A DNA stretch of 35,518 nucleotides from CAZOKZ01 sp964580585 (GTDB taxonomy: Bacteria > Sumerlaeota > Sumerlaeia > SLMS01 > JAHLLQ01). The notes below the pieces were generated by a model. It was not told the origin of the DNA and did no database searches. It was given only the letters and a program-made list of their open reading frames with translations. Shown here piece after piece: positions 8,629 through 18,900 of this stretch. The first letter of the stretch is position 1. Every line of letters starts with the position of its first letter. The stretch lies in NCBI GenBank assembly GCA_964580585.1, contig CAZOKZ010000045.1, positions 1 to 35,518 on the forward strand. The letters run 5' to 3'. A program made the translations under genes and the position numbers.

Positions 8629-10944
8629 ATGGAATCGACCACTTCAAAGTCAATCGACGCCTCGATGCCGGACCCCTTGCGCCAGCGTGGCGATTGGCTT
8701 CGCGCTGCGGCGTTTTTTGCCGTCGTAACGGTTGCTTACCTCTGGTTTGCGCTCCTTCCCACCACCTTTGGCTCCATGCTGCAAACACGCGATTCCGTAC
8801 GGATGGCCGTGATCATGGAACACGTGTACCGCGCGTTGTTCCATGGAGATGTGTCGTTCTGGGATCTGAGGATGTTCGCTCCTTATGACGACCTGCTCTG
8901 TCTTTCGGAGCCGATGGTCACCCAGGCCATCCTGACGGCGCCGCTCACCGCGCTTTTTGGTTATCCGACAGCATTAAACGCGTGGATTTACGTTTCCTGG
9001 TTTTCGATGGGCCTCATGACATGGGCCTATCTGCGCCATCGCGGCGTGGACAACCTGTCGTCAATTTGGGCGGGATTTTTCGTAGCCTTCTGCCCCGACC
9101 GCGCCTGGCACGCGGCAGGCCACGGACACTTGTATTTCCAGACAGGCTTCATCGTCTCGCTGCTGGCGGTGGAACGCGCGTTTCGACCCAACGCCAGTCG
9201 GTGGTGGGGCACGTTATTTGGCGGTGCGTTCCTGATGCAAGTCATGAGCGGCTTTTACGTCACGGTGCTCTTTGGAGCTTGGGGCTTGCTCATGCTTCCC
9301 GCAGGCGCCTGGTGGGCAGCGGGCGGATCTCGCACGTCGTTCTGGTCCGCGTTCAAACGCCAGGCCCCCCAGATGATCGCATGGGTGGCATTGACGTTGG
9401 CGCTTTTCGCGCCATTGGTCATGCACTACAGCGCGTTTGGAAAAACACAGCCGCAACTTCCGCTCGAACAAGTGCAACGCCATGCGGCGAACTGGAAAGG
9501 TTATCTGCTGCCGCCCGCCGAACCCGAACGAATACTGACACCAACGGGGTGGGCTTACATCAAGTTGCACGATTCGGCGATACGAAACGAAAACACGCAG
9601 TATCTGGGTCTGGCTGTCGTGGGGCTTCTCCTTGCTGGCGCGGTATTGGTCTTTCGGCGTTGGCGGGAAGGCGCATCCTGGCGCTCGACGAACGCGGTTT
9701 TTCTCGCGGCGTTGATCCTGACGGGTTTCGGAGCGTTGGTATTGTCGCTTGGTCCGTTTCTGACACCAGATTTATCGCGCCTGACCCGATTACCGTTTGC
9801 GTATATTTACGCGGAATTTCCATCGTTCCGTTTTTTTCGTGCCCCGGCGCGGTTTGCTTTCGTTGTCACGTGGTGCCTGGCATTGCTGGGCGCATTGGCG
9901 CTGACGGAATGGCGCGCACGGTTGGAAGCGAAAGGCTTTCGTCGTGCGAGCATGGCTTTGGCCGTCGGCGTTCTGGTCCTGACAATGGTCGAGTTCCTTC
10001 CACTGACACGCATCTATCAGATCGATGCAACGCGTACCCCGTTTGCCGAATACCTTGCCAACCTGGAATCCCCGAAAGCATTCGTTGAATTCCCTACCAA
10101 CACCAATCGGTTCATGGTTGGCCTTGGGTGGAACCATGTTCCGGTGGCAAATGGATTCAGCAGTTATCCCCCGCCGAATCGTCTCCAGGAATTGGAATAC
10201 CTCGACGCGCATTTTCCGTCAAAAGAATCGCTGCTCGTCATGGGCCTTTGGGGAATCGACCGCGCGATGGTCTCTCGATGGGCTCCAGAGGAATTCCGCA
10301 TTCGATGCGCTCAATCCGAGTCTCTCGAACCCATCTGGGAAGGATCGGAAGGCACGCTCTACCGTCTCACTCAACCTGTTCCGAATTTCAACGAGTGGTT
10401 GACAGAAAAACGCCGAGATGCCGGTTGGCAACCCGAAGAAACGGCACCGCCCATTCCACTGATGCGTGGTAATCAAGCCGACGAGGCTGCCTTGGGTATC
10501 GGTTACGTTTTCACGCGCAATAACACCCGGCAACTTCCAGACGGCGATCGCGAAACGCTTTCCACCTACACCCCGATGGAGTTCGATTTAGAAACCTATC
10601 CGATCACCCCCCCCGTTTACACTCGGTTGGTTCTCCGGGTGCGGATGAAAAATTGGTATTCGTTGCGTGAAAACGGATATTTGTATTGGGGAACGGCAAA
10701 CCGTCCCGAATTAGGCGAAGACCGTGTTGTCCGGTTTATCATCCCTGCCGACGGAGAGTGGCACGACATCCCAATCGAATTGGGCGAGTCCATTGCATGG
10801 TTAACCGACGAGCCGATCACACGCATACGGCTGGATTTGGGTGGGCGCATTCAGACGCGGGTGAATGTCGATTACCTGGCTTTTGAGGAGAGCCAACCGC
10901 GTTGGTCGTTGGACCGAATGGGGGAAAATTCATTGAGTCCCTGA
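8629..10944 (+). CDS. Large YfhO/GT-C-like membrane protein
   Basis: The 771-residue protein has about ten to twelve membrane helices in its first 470 residues and a soluble, probably periplasmic, C-terminal region of about 300 residues. The segment FFRAPARFAFVVTWCLALLGALAL and the preceding YAEFPSFRF resemble the 'P-x-F-x-x-x-R-x-P-x-R' segment of YfhO-type and other GT-C glycosyltransferases, which use polyprenyl-phosphate sugars. The C-terminal part has a FVEFPTN block. After about residue 590 comes a beta-rich domain of unknown role. No clear Shine-Dalgarno precedes the ATG at 8629, and an in-frame ATG at 8665 is possible. It is probably co-transcribed with the polymerase and sulfotransferase. 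The exact reaction is unknown. Confidence 0.7.
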   Translation: MESTTSKSIDASMPDPLRQRGDWLRAAAFFAVVTVAYLWFALLPTTFGSMLQTRDSVRMAVIMEHVYRALFHGDVSFWDLRMFAPYDDLLCLSEPMVTQAILTAPLTALFGYPTALNAWIYVSWFSMGLMTWAYLRHRGVDNLSSIWAGFFVAFCPDRAWHAAGHGHLYFQTGFIVSLLAVERAFRPNASRWWGTLFGGAFLMQVMSGFYVTVLFGAWGLLMLPAGAWWAAGGSRTSFWSAFKRQAPQMIAWVALTLALFAPLVMHYSAFGKTQPQLPLEQVQRHAANWKGYLLPPAEPERILTPTGWAYIKLHDSAIRNENTQYLGLAVVGLLLAGAVLVFRRWREGASWRSTNAVFLAALILTGFGALVLSLGPFLTPDLSRLTRLPFAYIYAEFPSFRFFRAPARFAFVVTWCLALLGALALTEWRARLEAKGFRRASMALAVGVLVLTMVEFLPLTRIYQIDATRTPFAEYLANLESPKAFVEFPTNTNRFMVGLGWNHVPVANGFSSYPPPNRLQELEYLDAHFPSKESLLVMGLWGIDRAMVSRWAPEEFRIRCAQSESLEPIWEGSEGTLYRLTQPVPNFNEWLTEKRRDAGWQPEETAPPIPLMRGNQADEAALGIGYVFTRNNTRQLPDGDRETLSTYTPMEFDLETYPITPPVYTRLVLRVRMKNWYSLRENGYLYWGTANRPELGEDRVVRFIIPADGEWHDIPIELGESIAWLTDEPITRIRLDLGGRIQTRVNVDYLAFEESQPRWSLDRMGENSLSP

Positions 10945-11091
10945 CGCCAAATCTTCATGTTTTTGGCTAAATCGTTTCATAGATACGCGGAAAATCACAG
11001 CGACCGGGATTGACTTCCACCGCCGTTGTGCGTCTTTGTCGTTTTCAAATTCGCCCCTGCGGTTTCGCGAAAACTTCGAAAGCAAAACACT

Positions 11092-12864
11092 ATGGCTGGT
11101 GACAAAACGCCCATCACCGAACAGTCGAACGATCTGACGCTCGACCTGGATATTTCCGAACCCCTCGGAATGGTGCGTCTTTTACGTCAGGCGGACGCTC
11201 AATTATTCGCCGGTTTCAAAACGCATCCTTCCTTGATCGACGAGGAAACCGTTCAAACGTGTGTGCGGATATCGCGCGTGGCTGCCGAGGCCATCAAGGC
11301 AGGCAAGTCGGGCGCGATTTTGATCGCAGGCGCGGGAACCAGCGGACGGTTGGCTGCCGTCGTGGCACGCCAGTTCAATCGGATGTTGCGCAACGCCCAC
11401 CAACCCGAGGTGTTCAAACCGCTCGTTGCAGGCGGCGTTCTGGCGTTGGTCAAGGCCGAGGAAGGCGCCGAGGATAACCCGCAGTTGGGCGCCGACGACA
11501 TCGAAGCCGCTATTGCGACGGACGCGACCTCCGTTCTGTACGTGGGCATCAGTTGCGGCATGTCGGCACCCTACGTGGCGGGTCAGCTCGAAAAACTCGA
11601 CGGCAACCCCGCCGCCACCAGTGTGTTGATGGCGTTCAACTCGATCGAATCGGCGCGCGACACCGTCATTGAAGGATGGGATCGTTCCGTTGCCGACGTT
11701 TTGCGATCGCTCGAGGAATCCGAACGCTTCATTTTACTGAACCCGATTTATGGTCCCGAAGCGATCATGGGTTCGACGCGTTTGAAGGGCGGCACGGCGA
11801 CCAAAATTTTGCTCGAAACGATTTTCTTTACCGCTTTGGAAATAGCCGGAGCCATTCCTTCGGATTCCTCATCGAAACCCATCGATCCAAAAGACGACGC
11901 TTCGGTTGCTCGCCGAATCTCCCAATTGATGCGCCGGTACCGCGAAGTGGTTGGTGCAACGTACGAGCATCTGACGGTGCTGGCCGATATGATTCGTCTG
12001 GGCGGCGCAACCTTGCGATGCGGCGGTAAGATTTCCTATCTGGGACGCGATACTGCCGGGATTATCGGGTTGATCGACGCCTCGGAATGCCCGCCGACGT
12101 TCGGTTCGAGCTTCGAGGATATTCGCGGATATCTGCGCGGCGGGTGGGGCGATCTCCTCGACGAACACAGCGATTACTCGCGCCACGGCGTCGAGTATCA
12201 GATCGATCATGAGACGTTCGAGAACGCAAAACTGCCCGACCTTGCCAAAGGCGATCTCGTCATGGGTATCGCAATTGGCGAACTGGGACCCAACACGCGC
12301 GCATTGCTGGAAGCAGCGAAAAAAACCAAAGCCACCCGTGGCGTTCTTTTGGTCACGGCCGTTCCCCCTGCGAAAGGCGACCTGCCCGAGGACCTGGACT
12401 TCGCTCATGTGATCGTGATTCCGACACTTGGATTCGTGCCGGGCTTTTTGAATCTCGCAGAGCTTTCGCTCAAGATCGCGCTCAACACACTTTCCACCGG
12501 CGCGCACATTATGGTCGGCAAAGTTTACCAGAACCGCATGATCGATTTGAAGATTTCCAACACGAAACTCTATTCACGCGCCGTTCGCACCATTCAGCTT
12601 CTCGCCGGAGTGGACAAAGTCATCGCTGAACAAGCGCTGCACCGCGCCGTGTACCGCAAAGATACATTAACCGCCGAAGAATCCGAAGCCTCCCCAAAAT
12701 CGATCATTCAAGTCGCCGCCAGCGGTCGCCGCATTGTGCCAACCGCGCTGCTGCTTGCCCAAGGGCGCATGACCTATGAACAGGCGTGCGAGCTTCTCGG
12801 GCGCGACCCCGTCCCGCGCCGTGTGATTAAAACGGTATTAGACAAACAAACCGCTGCGGAATGA
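11092..12864 (+). CDS. Double-SIS protein related to glucokinase regulatory protein (GCKR) and MurQ
   Basis: This 590-residue protein has two sugar-isomerase (SIS) domains, the architecture and length of animal GCKR (about 625 residues). MurQ etherases are about 300 residues with one SIS domain. It begins ITEQSNDLTLDLD, like both families. The first SIS domain has GAGTSGR (residues 80-86), AEEGAEDN and GSTRLKGGTATKILLET (from about 227). The second has DASECPPTFG followed by FEDIRGYLRGG (from about 337), then STGAHIMVGKVYQNRMIDL and a C-terminal helical lid. By family knowledge it should bind a phosphorylated sugar, either as an etherase or as a regulator. The start at 11092 is chosen because homology begins there; the ribosome-binding site is weak and the frame opens earlier (11026). 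hslU follows 74 bases downstream. Confidence 0.85.
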   Translation: MAGDKTPITEQSNDLTLDLDISEPLGMVRLLRQADAQLFAGFKTHPSLIDEETVQTCVRISRVAAEAIKAGKSGAILIAGAGTSGRLAAVVARQFNRMLRNAHQPEVFKPLVAGGVLALVKAEEGAEDNPQLGADDIEAAIATDATSVLYVGISCGMSAPYVAGQLEKLDGNPAATSVLMAFNSIESARDTVIEGWDRSVADVLRSLEESERFILLNPIYGPEAIMGSTRLKGGTATKILLETIFFTALEIAGAIPSDSSSKPIDPKDDASVARRISQLMRRYREVVGATYEHLTVLADMIRLGGATLRCGGKISYLGRDTAGIIGLIDASECPPTFGSSFEDIRGYLRGGWGDLLDEHSDYSRHGVEYQIDHETFENAKLPDLAKGDLVMGIAIGELGPNTRALLEAAKKTKATRGVLLVTAVPPAKGDLPEDLDFAHVIVIPTLGFVPGFLNLAELSLKIALNTLSTGAHIMVGKVYQNRMIDLKISNTKLYSRAVRTIQLLAGVDKVIAEQALHRAVYRKDTLTAEESEASPKSIIQVAASGRRIVPTALLLAQGRMTYEQACELLGRDPVPRRVIKTVLDKQTAAE

Positions 12865-12938
12865 TTCTTTTCCGCTCTTGACCCCTTGGCATCTGGCTTG
12901 CCTAACGGGGAGGCAACTCACCCGTAGGGAGCACAATT

Positions 12939-14387
12939 GTGTCAGGATTCCTCGCCAGCGAACTTACGCCCCGCCAAATTGTGGCGGAACTTGATAAATT
13001 TATCATCGGCCAGAACCGCGCAAAGAAAGTCGTGGCGATTGCCCTGCGAAACCGCGCGCGCCGCCGCCAGTTGCCCGAGCACCTGCGCGACGAAGTTTCG
13101 CCGAAGAACATCCTGATGATGGGGCCGACGGGCGTCGGAAAGACGGAAATCGCCCGGCGGCTGGCGAAACTGGCAGGCGCGCCGTTTATCAAAGTTGAAG
13201 CGACTAAGTACACCGAGGTCGGTTACGTCGGGCGCGACGTGGAGTCCATGGTGCGCGATCTGGTCGAAATGGCGATCAAGATGGTGCGCGACGAAAAAAT
13301 CGAACGTGTCAAAGAAGCCGTCGAAGAAATCGTGCTGAATCGGATTCTGGATTTGCTCGATCCCGTTCCGGCAGACGTGCACAAACGCACGCGTTTCGTC
13401 GATGGCAAGCCGGAAATCCAGTACGAATTACCGCATCTTTCGGCATCGGAAAACGAAGACTCGCACCCGTCGTACAAATGGTGGCGTCGGCGCGAGTCGA
13501 TGAAACCTGGCCTTGTGGCCGGAAAGTTCAACGACCGCGAAGTCGATGTCACCGTCACCGAAAAACCCAAGTCGCCCTTCAACATGATGTCGTTCCCGAT
13601 GGGCCCCGGCGGTGGAGGCGGCGGGATGGATCAAGGCATGGACCAACTGCAAAGCATGTTCGATAACCTGATGCCGAAGAAACGCAAAGGCGCAAAGCTG
13701 AGCGTGGCCGAGGCGCGTCGAATCCTGTTCGACGAGGAAATCGAAGGTTTCGTCGATATGGAAAAAATTCGCATGGAAGCGGTCGATCGTACGCAACAGC
13801 AAGGTATCATTTTCATCGACGAGTTCGACAAAATCGCAGGACGCGGCGAAGGCATGCGTGGCCCCGACGTTTCCCGCGAAGGCGTGCAACGCGATATTCT
13901 ACCTATTGTAGAAGGCTCGACGATCTTTACCAAACACGGCATGATTTCAACCGACCACATTCTGTTCATCGCGGCGGGCGCGTTTCACGTCAGCAAACCA
14001 AGCGATCTGATTCCCGAGCTCCAAGGACGGTTTCCGCTTCGGACGGAGCTCGAATCGCTGACCGCCGAAGATTTCCAACGCATCCTGACCGAGCCAGACA
14101 ATGCGTTGACCAAGCAGTATTCCGAACTGTTGAAAACCGAAGGCGTCGAAGTCGTCTGGGAAGAAAGCGGTATCGCGGAAATCGCACGCTCGGCGGCACA
14201 GGTCAACACCTCGACCGAAAACATCGGCGCGCGGCGATTGCATACGATTCTGGAAAAAATTCTCGAAGACGTAAGTTTTGAAGCACCCGATATGGGCGTC
14301 GGACGCATTGTTGTGAATGACGGTTTCGTGCGCCAGGCACTGGCGGAAATCCTGAAGAGCCAGGATATGAGCCGATATATTTTGTAA
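12939..14387 (+). CDS. hslU: ATP-dependent protease ATPase subunit HslU
   Basis: HslU (ClpY) is the AAA+ hexamer that unfolds substrates and feeds them to the HslV peptidase. The 482-residue product starts LTPRQIVAELDKFIIGQ as usual. It has Walker A GPTGVGKT (62-69), the pore loop GYVG (95-98), Walker B IIFIDEFDK (from 290), sensor/arginine regions, and the conserved end MSRYIL. That C-terminal tail normally inserts into HslV. It is longer than the E. coli protein (443) because the intermediate domain carries extra residues, including a glycine run (GPGGGGGGMDQGMDQ, about 224-238). Translation begins at GTG with TAGGGAG upstream. hslV, which normally sits directly upstream, is not adjacent and not elsewhere in this window. 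Confidence 0.95.
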   Translation: MSGFLASELTPRQIVAELDKFIIGQNRAKKVVAIALRNRARRRQLPEHLRDEVSPKNILMMGPTGVGKTEIARRLAKLAGAPFIKVEATKYTEVGYVGRDVESMVRDLVEMAIKMVRDEKIERVKEAVEEIVLNRILDLLDPVPADVHKRTRFVDGKPEIQYELPHLSASENEDSHPSYKWWRRRESMKPGLVAGKFNDREVDVTVTEKPKSPFNMMSFPMGPGGGGGGMDQGMDQLQSMFDNLMPKKRKGAKLSVAEARRILFDEEIEGFVDMEKIRMEAVDRTQQQGIIFIDEFDKIAGRGEGMRGPDVSREGVQRDILPIVEGSTIFTKHGMISTDHILFIAAGAFHVSKPSDLIPELQGRFPLRTELESLTAEDFQRILTEPDNALTKQYSELLKTEGVEVVWEESGIAEIARSAAQVNTSTENIGARRLHTILEKILEDVSFEAPDMGVGRIVVNDGFVRQALAEILKSQDMSRYIL

Positions 14388-14458
14388 CGGGTTTCGGGCG
14401 GAGAAAAACATTCCTTCATCGCGTCTCCGTGGGTGAAACGATCTCCACCTATCGAAGA

Positions 14459-14665
14459 CTAACGGGTTTTCTTGTTTGCAGAGAGGATCGCGGTAATCAA
14501 TAAACCAAGTCCTAATCCTCCAAGGATACAACCTGAGAAAGCGAACACCGACGTTTTCCCGAAAACTGCCATCGGAAAGAAAAATAACCCGGCACCAAGT
14601 CCTAAAACCAAACCTCCGACAATAGCTAAAATACTCTTATCATCATTTCCATTGTTTTCACCCAT
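14459..14665 (-). CDS. Small hydrophobic membrane protein
   Basis: A 68-residue ORF with a polar N-terminus (MGENNGNDDKS), two glycine-rich membrane helices (about 12-32 and 38-60) and a basic C-terminal end (SANKKTR). The start at 14665 has GGAAG seven bases upstream, a convincing ribosome-binding site; an upstream TTG would overlap that site. Its base composition is lower in GC than the neighbours. It converges on hslU, with about 70 bases between stops. The topology is that of a small two-helix inner-membrane protein. No function is recognised. Confidence 0.55.
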   Translation of the reverse strand: MGENNGNDDKSILAIVGGLVLGLGAGLFFFPMAVFGKTSVFAFSGCILGGLGLGLLITAILSANKKTR

Positions 14666-14915
14666 TTTACTTCCTTTCAATAAGGAATCGCGTCATCGCA
14701 TACTGAATCACCGCTTCGTGTTTTTTTGTGTCTTGACGACTTCGTGGGAAAGTAAAATCTCGGGAACCTACGGGTGACACGCCTATTTGCGTTCATCCAG
14801 GGGGGAAATTGCCTTGCAGCGCCCGCGCCTTTGGGCCACTCCAAGAGACGTCATTAGCACTACTATTCGTGAATTCCATCGAATGCCTTGTCGTTCGAGA
14901 AAAAAAAGGTCTGCC

Positions 14916-15881
14916 ATGTCCAGTCGTTCATATCTGATCGGAACCAATTTGAACACCGCCAATCCCACGGACGCCGAACCGGGATTCGATCCGGCGACAC
15001 AAATTCTGGCGAACGACGTGGAAGCCGTTCCGTTGCTGTGGATGGCGCTGTTTCGCGAAGACGATCTGCGCGAAGAGACCCTGATCGACGAAGACGGCGA
15101 CGAAATCACGACGTTTGCTCCCGTGGCGCCGGTCGCGAAAGCCATCGCTCAAATCAAGGCCGCGCTCCCCTACCTGAACACGACGTTTTCCGGTGAAGGT
15201 CCCTTCGACGAATACGTGGAGATGATCGTCAACACGGTCGAAAACAGTGGTTTTGAATACGTGACCATCGATTTGTGCGAAATCGACGACATGCTGCCTC
15301 CCGAAGCGCAATTCAACGAAATGCTCAAGAAATCCTTGCGCGGTTTCGACAATCCCGAAGGCATCACGCACCACACCGACGACTTAATCATGCAGGAGCC
15401 CTCGATCGAAGGCGTGCATGAAATGCTGGCAGACTTGACCAAGCAACTGGGGCTGTCGGATGAAGAAGACGACGACGAGGAAGCGCCTTCAATCGAGGAA
15501 CTTCTCAGCGGTATGATCGATTCGTCCCAACGCAATGTTCTGGACATGCCGCTGGACGGCGAAATGGTGACCATCCCCGGGTTCGATTGTAACAACCACC
15601 GCGATTTGCTTTGCGAAATCTGCATGATCAACGACGACGTCAAACTGCCGTCGGTGCGCATGTACCTCGACGACCTGGAATACAGCGACGAGGAGCAATG
15701 GAACTTCACCCGTGTGATCGGAGCGGGGAAATTCGGTTCGCTCGGTATTGGCCGCGAAACACCGTGGGAAAAAGAAGGCGCTGATTACGGATTTGAAGCC
15801 ATTCAGTACGACGAAGATGAGGATTACGAAGACGAGTTTGAAGAGTACGAGGATGATTTCGAGGACGACGAGGAAGAGTGA
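14916..15881 (+). CDS. Very acidic protein of unknown function
   Basis: The 321-residue protein has no signal peptide or membrane helix. It opens MSSRSYLIGTNL, then EAVPLLWMALF, with an otherwise mixed fold. Two strongly acidic low-complexity stretches stand out: DEEDDDEEAPSIEELL in the middle, and a C-terminal tail of about 30 residues that is nearly all Asp, Glu and Tyr (EDEDYEDEFEEYEDDFEDDE). The start at 14916 is chosen for the AAAAAGG upstream and the MSSRSYL start; 43 codons of open frame upstream look non-coding. Acidic tails of this kind often bind basic proteins or metal ions. That is a general expectation, not shown here. I do not recognise the family. Confidence 0.75.
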   Translation: MSSRSYLIGTNLNTANPTDAEPGFDPATQILANDVEAVPLLWMALFREDDLREETLIDEDGDEITTFAPVAPVAKAIAQIKAALPYLNTTFSGEGPFDEYVEMIVNTVENSGFEYVTIDLCEIDDMLPPEAQFNEMLKKSLRGFDNPEGITHHTDDLIMQEPSIEGVHEMLADLTKQLGLSDEEDDDEEAPSIEELLSGMIDSSQRNVLDMPLDGEMVTIPGFDCNNHRDLLCEICMINDDVKLPSVRMYLDDLEYSDEEQWNFTRVIGAGKFGSLGIGRETPWEKEGADYGFEAIQYDEDEDYEDEFEEYEDDFEDDEEE

Positions 15882-15911
15882 ACTTCACATAATCCATCGT
15901 GAGTGCTCTCA

Positions 15912-18900
15912 TCAATAATCGCCCCATCCGTCCAACGACGCCTCCAGAGCGTCTTTGTCCGCCAGTATAAAATATCCCAACACGCTGACTTCGCCTTCGA
16001 TGCGATTGTGTTCCGGATCCAATCGCTGCACGGGAACCGGCAACCAGGACCCATCGGGGGACGGAGCCGTGAAGAGCCGCAGGTTGTGCTCGAAAATCCC
16101 TTGTATTTCCTCATCGAAATAATCGAACGCCACGAGAATCGTCTCCGTCCCCGCACGCGTTGATTCCACATGCCAAAGAGCAGAGGCCACGTTCGTTCGC
16201 GCCCCGGAGCCAATCCCGGAAACGTTGTCGAGCGAACGTTCAAGCCGCACACGAACGTCGGTCTGTGTCCCTTCGTTAAAATCAACCGTCGCGCACGTTC
16301 CCCGAGTAAAGTATCGAGGCGGGGCATTGCCCTCGCCAATCGTCTGCGTTTGATCTTCGCCCAGAATCGTTAATTCTGCTGTGGACCAACAACCCAACGA
16401 CGCGCCCGCCGAAGGATTTTCAAGCACGAGCGCGATGACTTCGTCCGTTTCGATTTCGGCATCGTCCGCCAAGGAAACAGAAATCGTTTTTGTCCGTTCG
16501 CCGTGTTCGAAAATGAACATCACGTCCACGGGATCGAAGTCCTCCGTCCCCGCCGTTGCCGTCATCGTCCGTACGCGAACGCTGGCCGTACCGTTTGCTC
16601 CCCCGAGGCGTTGGATATGCGCCTCGACGGCGCCATCGGTCTCCGCTCCCTCGAAGCGCGGCGAGGCGAATGCAAAAACTCCCGCTGACGCAGGCAAGGC
16701 GTCGTAATACAATTCGGCAAATTCGTAGATAAAGTTTCCGGTGCCTTCCGTGTCGGAAAATTCCGTCCACCGCACGGCTCCGTCCCCCGCCGTCAGGCCT
16801 GCGAACAATCCTGGCGTCGCATAAACGTTCGGGATCGTCGCCGTGGTGAACAGATCGTTTGTCGTGGAAATTCGAGTAGCGAATTGCTCCGTCCCCAATG
16901 GGTCTGGCGGCAGAAAATCCGAATTGGGTTCCACTTGATTGTTAGAAGCATCGAACAGCCGATATTGCTCGCCGCCATTGATCACGGGAAAACCACTGCC
17001 ACCGACGAGCGCAAATCCATTGGCATACGTTGCTTCCTGCGGAAAATCCCCCCAGAATGCGGCGAAATCTTCGCGCGTCGCTTGACGACCAAGAACAAGA
17101 CACCCACCCACCGCGACCTCCGTCCCCGTGGGTAACGTCGCAGCTTGCGAACTGTTGATCTGTTCGAGCGTGTAGCCACTCACATCGATACTGAGCGGAT
17201 GGGCGAGAATCGAAAACGAGTCGCTTGTCGCCTCGTCGAGCGTCCCCGATTGATCTACCGCCACGAGACGCCCCGTTTCCAGTGCCGCGTCGAGTTGCAA
17301 GTCACCCCATGTGTGGATTCCCTGAACTAATAACTGCGCCAAACCACCTGCTGCTGTCAGGTTCGCCGAGACACAATCGAGCGACAGTTCGACGGTCGGC
17401 GTAGCGTCTCGATCGCGGTTGCCAAAGCAATCGACGGCTTCGAGCGTCGCAGAGAAATCGGTGTTCAACGTTGCAAGAGTCGGCGTCTCGACAAAGCGCA
17501 ACCGGGTTGCTTCAACATCGAGACGATTATTCGCTGCTCCCGAATCCATTCGTTCGCTGGACCCAACCCCCGAGGTCGAATACGGCAAAGTCCTTACTCC
17601 GAGTCCGTTCAGCTCGAAAACCAGATGCCGTCCATCGACGTTGACCGGTTCGGCAAGGTCCTCGCGCAGCCATACTTTGACGCGATAGGTTCGGGCGGCA
17701 TTATCGGCGATAAAACCAAAACCACCCGTGTCGGTATTCAATCCATCAAACGCAATCGATTGCGACGAAACGTTCCCCGGGAATGTCGCTCCCTCGCTTT
17801 CGATCATCGCGCCCGCCAATACACCCGTCCAGTCGGCAAATTCATTGCCGGGACCGGGCGTCAGCACGAGGTTCGGAAACCGCAACGCCTCCGTATCCAC
17901 GTCTGGGGAAGCGCCGTCATCCTGGATGACAAAGTCAACGTTCCATTCCGCGTCAAACGGCGTCGTGCGGAGGGGTGAAACCGTTGGCAATTCGGTCATC
18001 GGCCCGGCGGAAATCGTCGAAGCCAACTGGCTGGCAGTCGCGGCTCGCGCCAGGACCTCGCCGCTGGCGAGCGATTCCAACCCGTCGTCCGTCACCGCCG
18101 TCACCCGGTATGCATAAACCATCCCATTCGCCGCCGAGGAATCGAGGTAAGCGCTGCTTGCCGACAACACACCATTCAACGAAACAAACGCCCCTCCCGC
18201 TTCCGCCCGATAGACGTTGTACCCCGCCAGATTGACTTCGGCGTTGTCCGCCCAATCGAGTGCAATTTGCCCGTTGCCCGGCACGGCGGCCAACCCGGTC
18301 GGAGGCGCAACACATTCGCCTAAAAACACGCAATCGACCCATTCGGGATGATCGATGAACGGGTTGCGGTTTTGCTGGTAAAGAAAAACGCGGTCATTGC
18401 GACGTTGCTCGGACGTGTCGGGCGGATCGGCGTCATGCCAATCGAGCAACACGCTCAGGATACCCATGTACGCTATGGGTTCGTTGCTGCCCGTGGCGCT
18501 GGCGGCAACGAGCGACAATTCGTCCGTCAAAACCAGGTCCGGTTCACCGGGTGCGCCTTCGTAACGCACATCCATGTAAAACAACGCGCGCGCCGCGTCG
18601 CCCTGGCGATGGTTCCAAACCCTCCATGCACCCGAAACACCCACGCCCGTGCCCCAATTCGAATCGCTCGGAAAAGTACCCGATTCACCACCAACCCCGT
18701 GATTAGCCGTCGTGGGATAACGGGCGCACAAATCATTGCAAACATCGAACACCCGATTGTTGCGCGCGGAATTGTAGCTTCCGTTAACCAATCGCAGGTG
18801 GTGCAGATCGGCGAATGGTTTAACCCCTATTCCCGATTCGAGCGGAAATCCGAAAGATTTCGGCCAAAGATGCTCGCGGTTGTAAGGGCCACTGCCGCCA

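Noticed and set aside
8982..10088. 368-codon plus-strand frame within the YfhO-like gene
   Set aside because: Out-of-frame shadow with Arg-rich composition and no start signals.
10945..10975. GCCAAA...TTTGGC weak stem after the YfhO-like gene
   Set aside because: Only six base pairs, with T residues in the loop and no T-tract after the stem; not a convincing terminator.
14388..14445. CGGAGA...TCTCCG imperfect hairpin between hslU and the small membrane protein
   Set aside because: Large loop and no T-tract on either side; could be chance.
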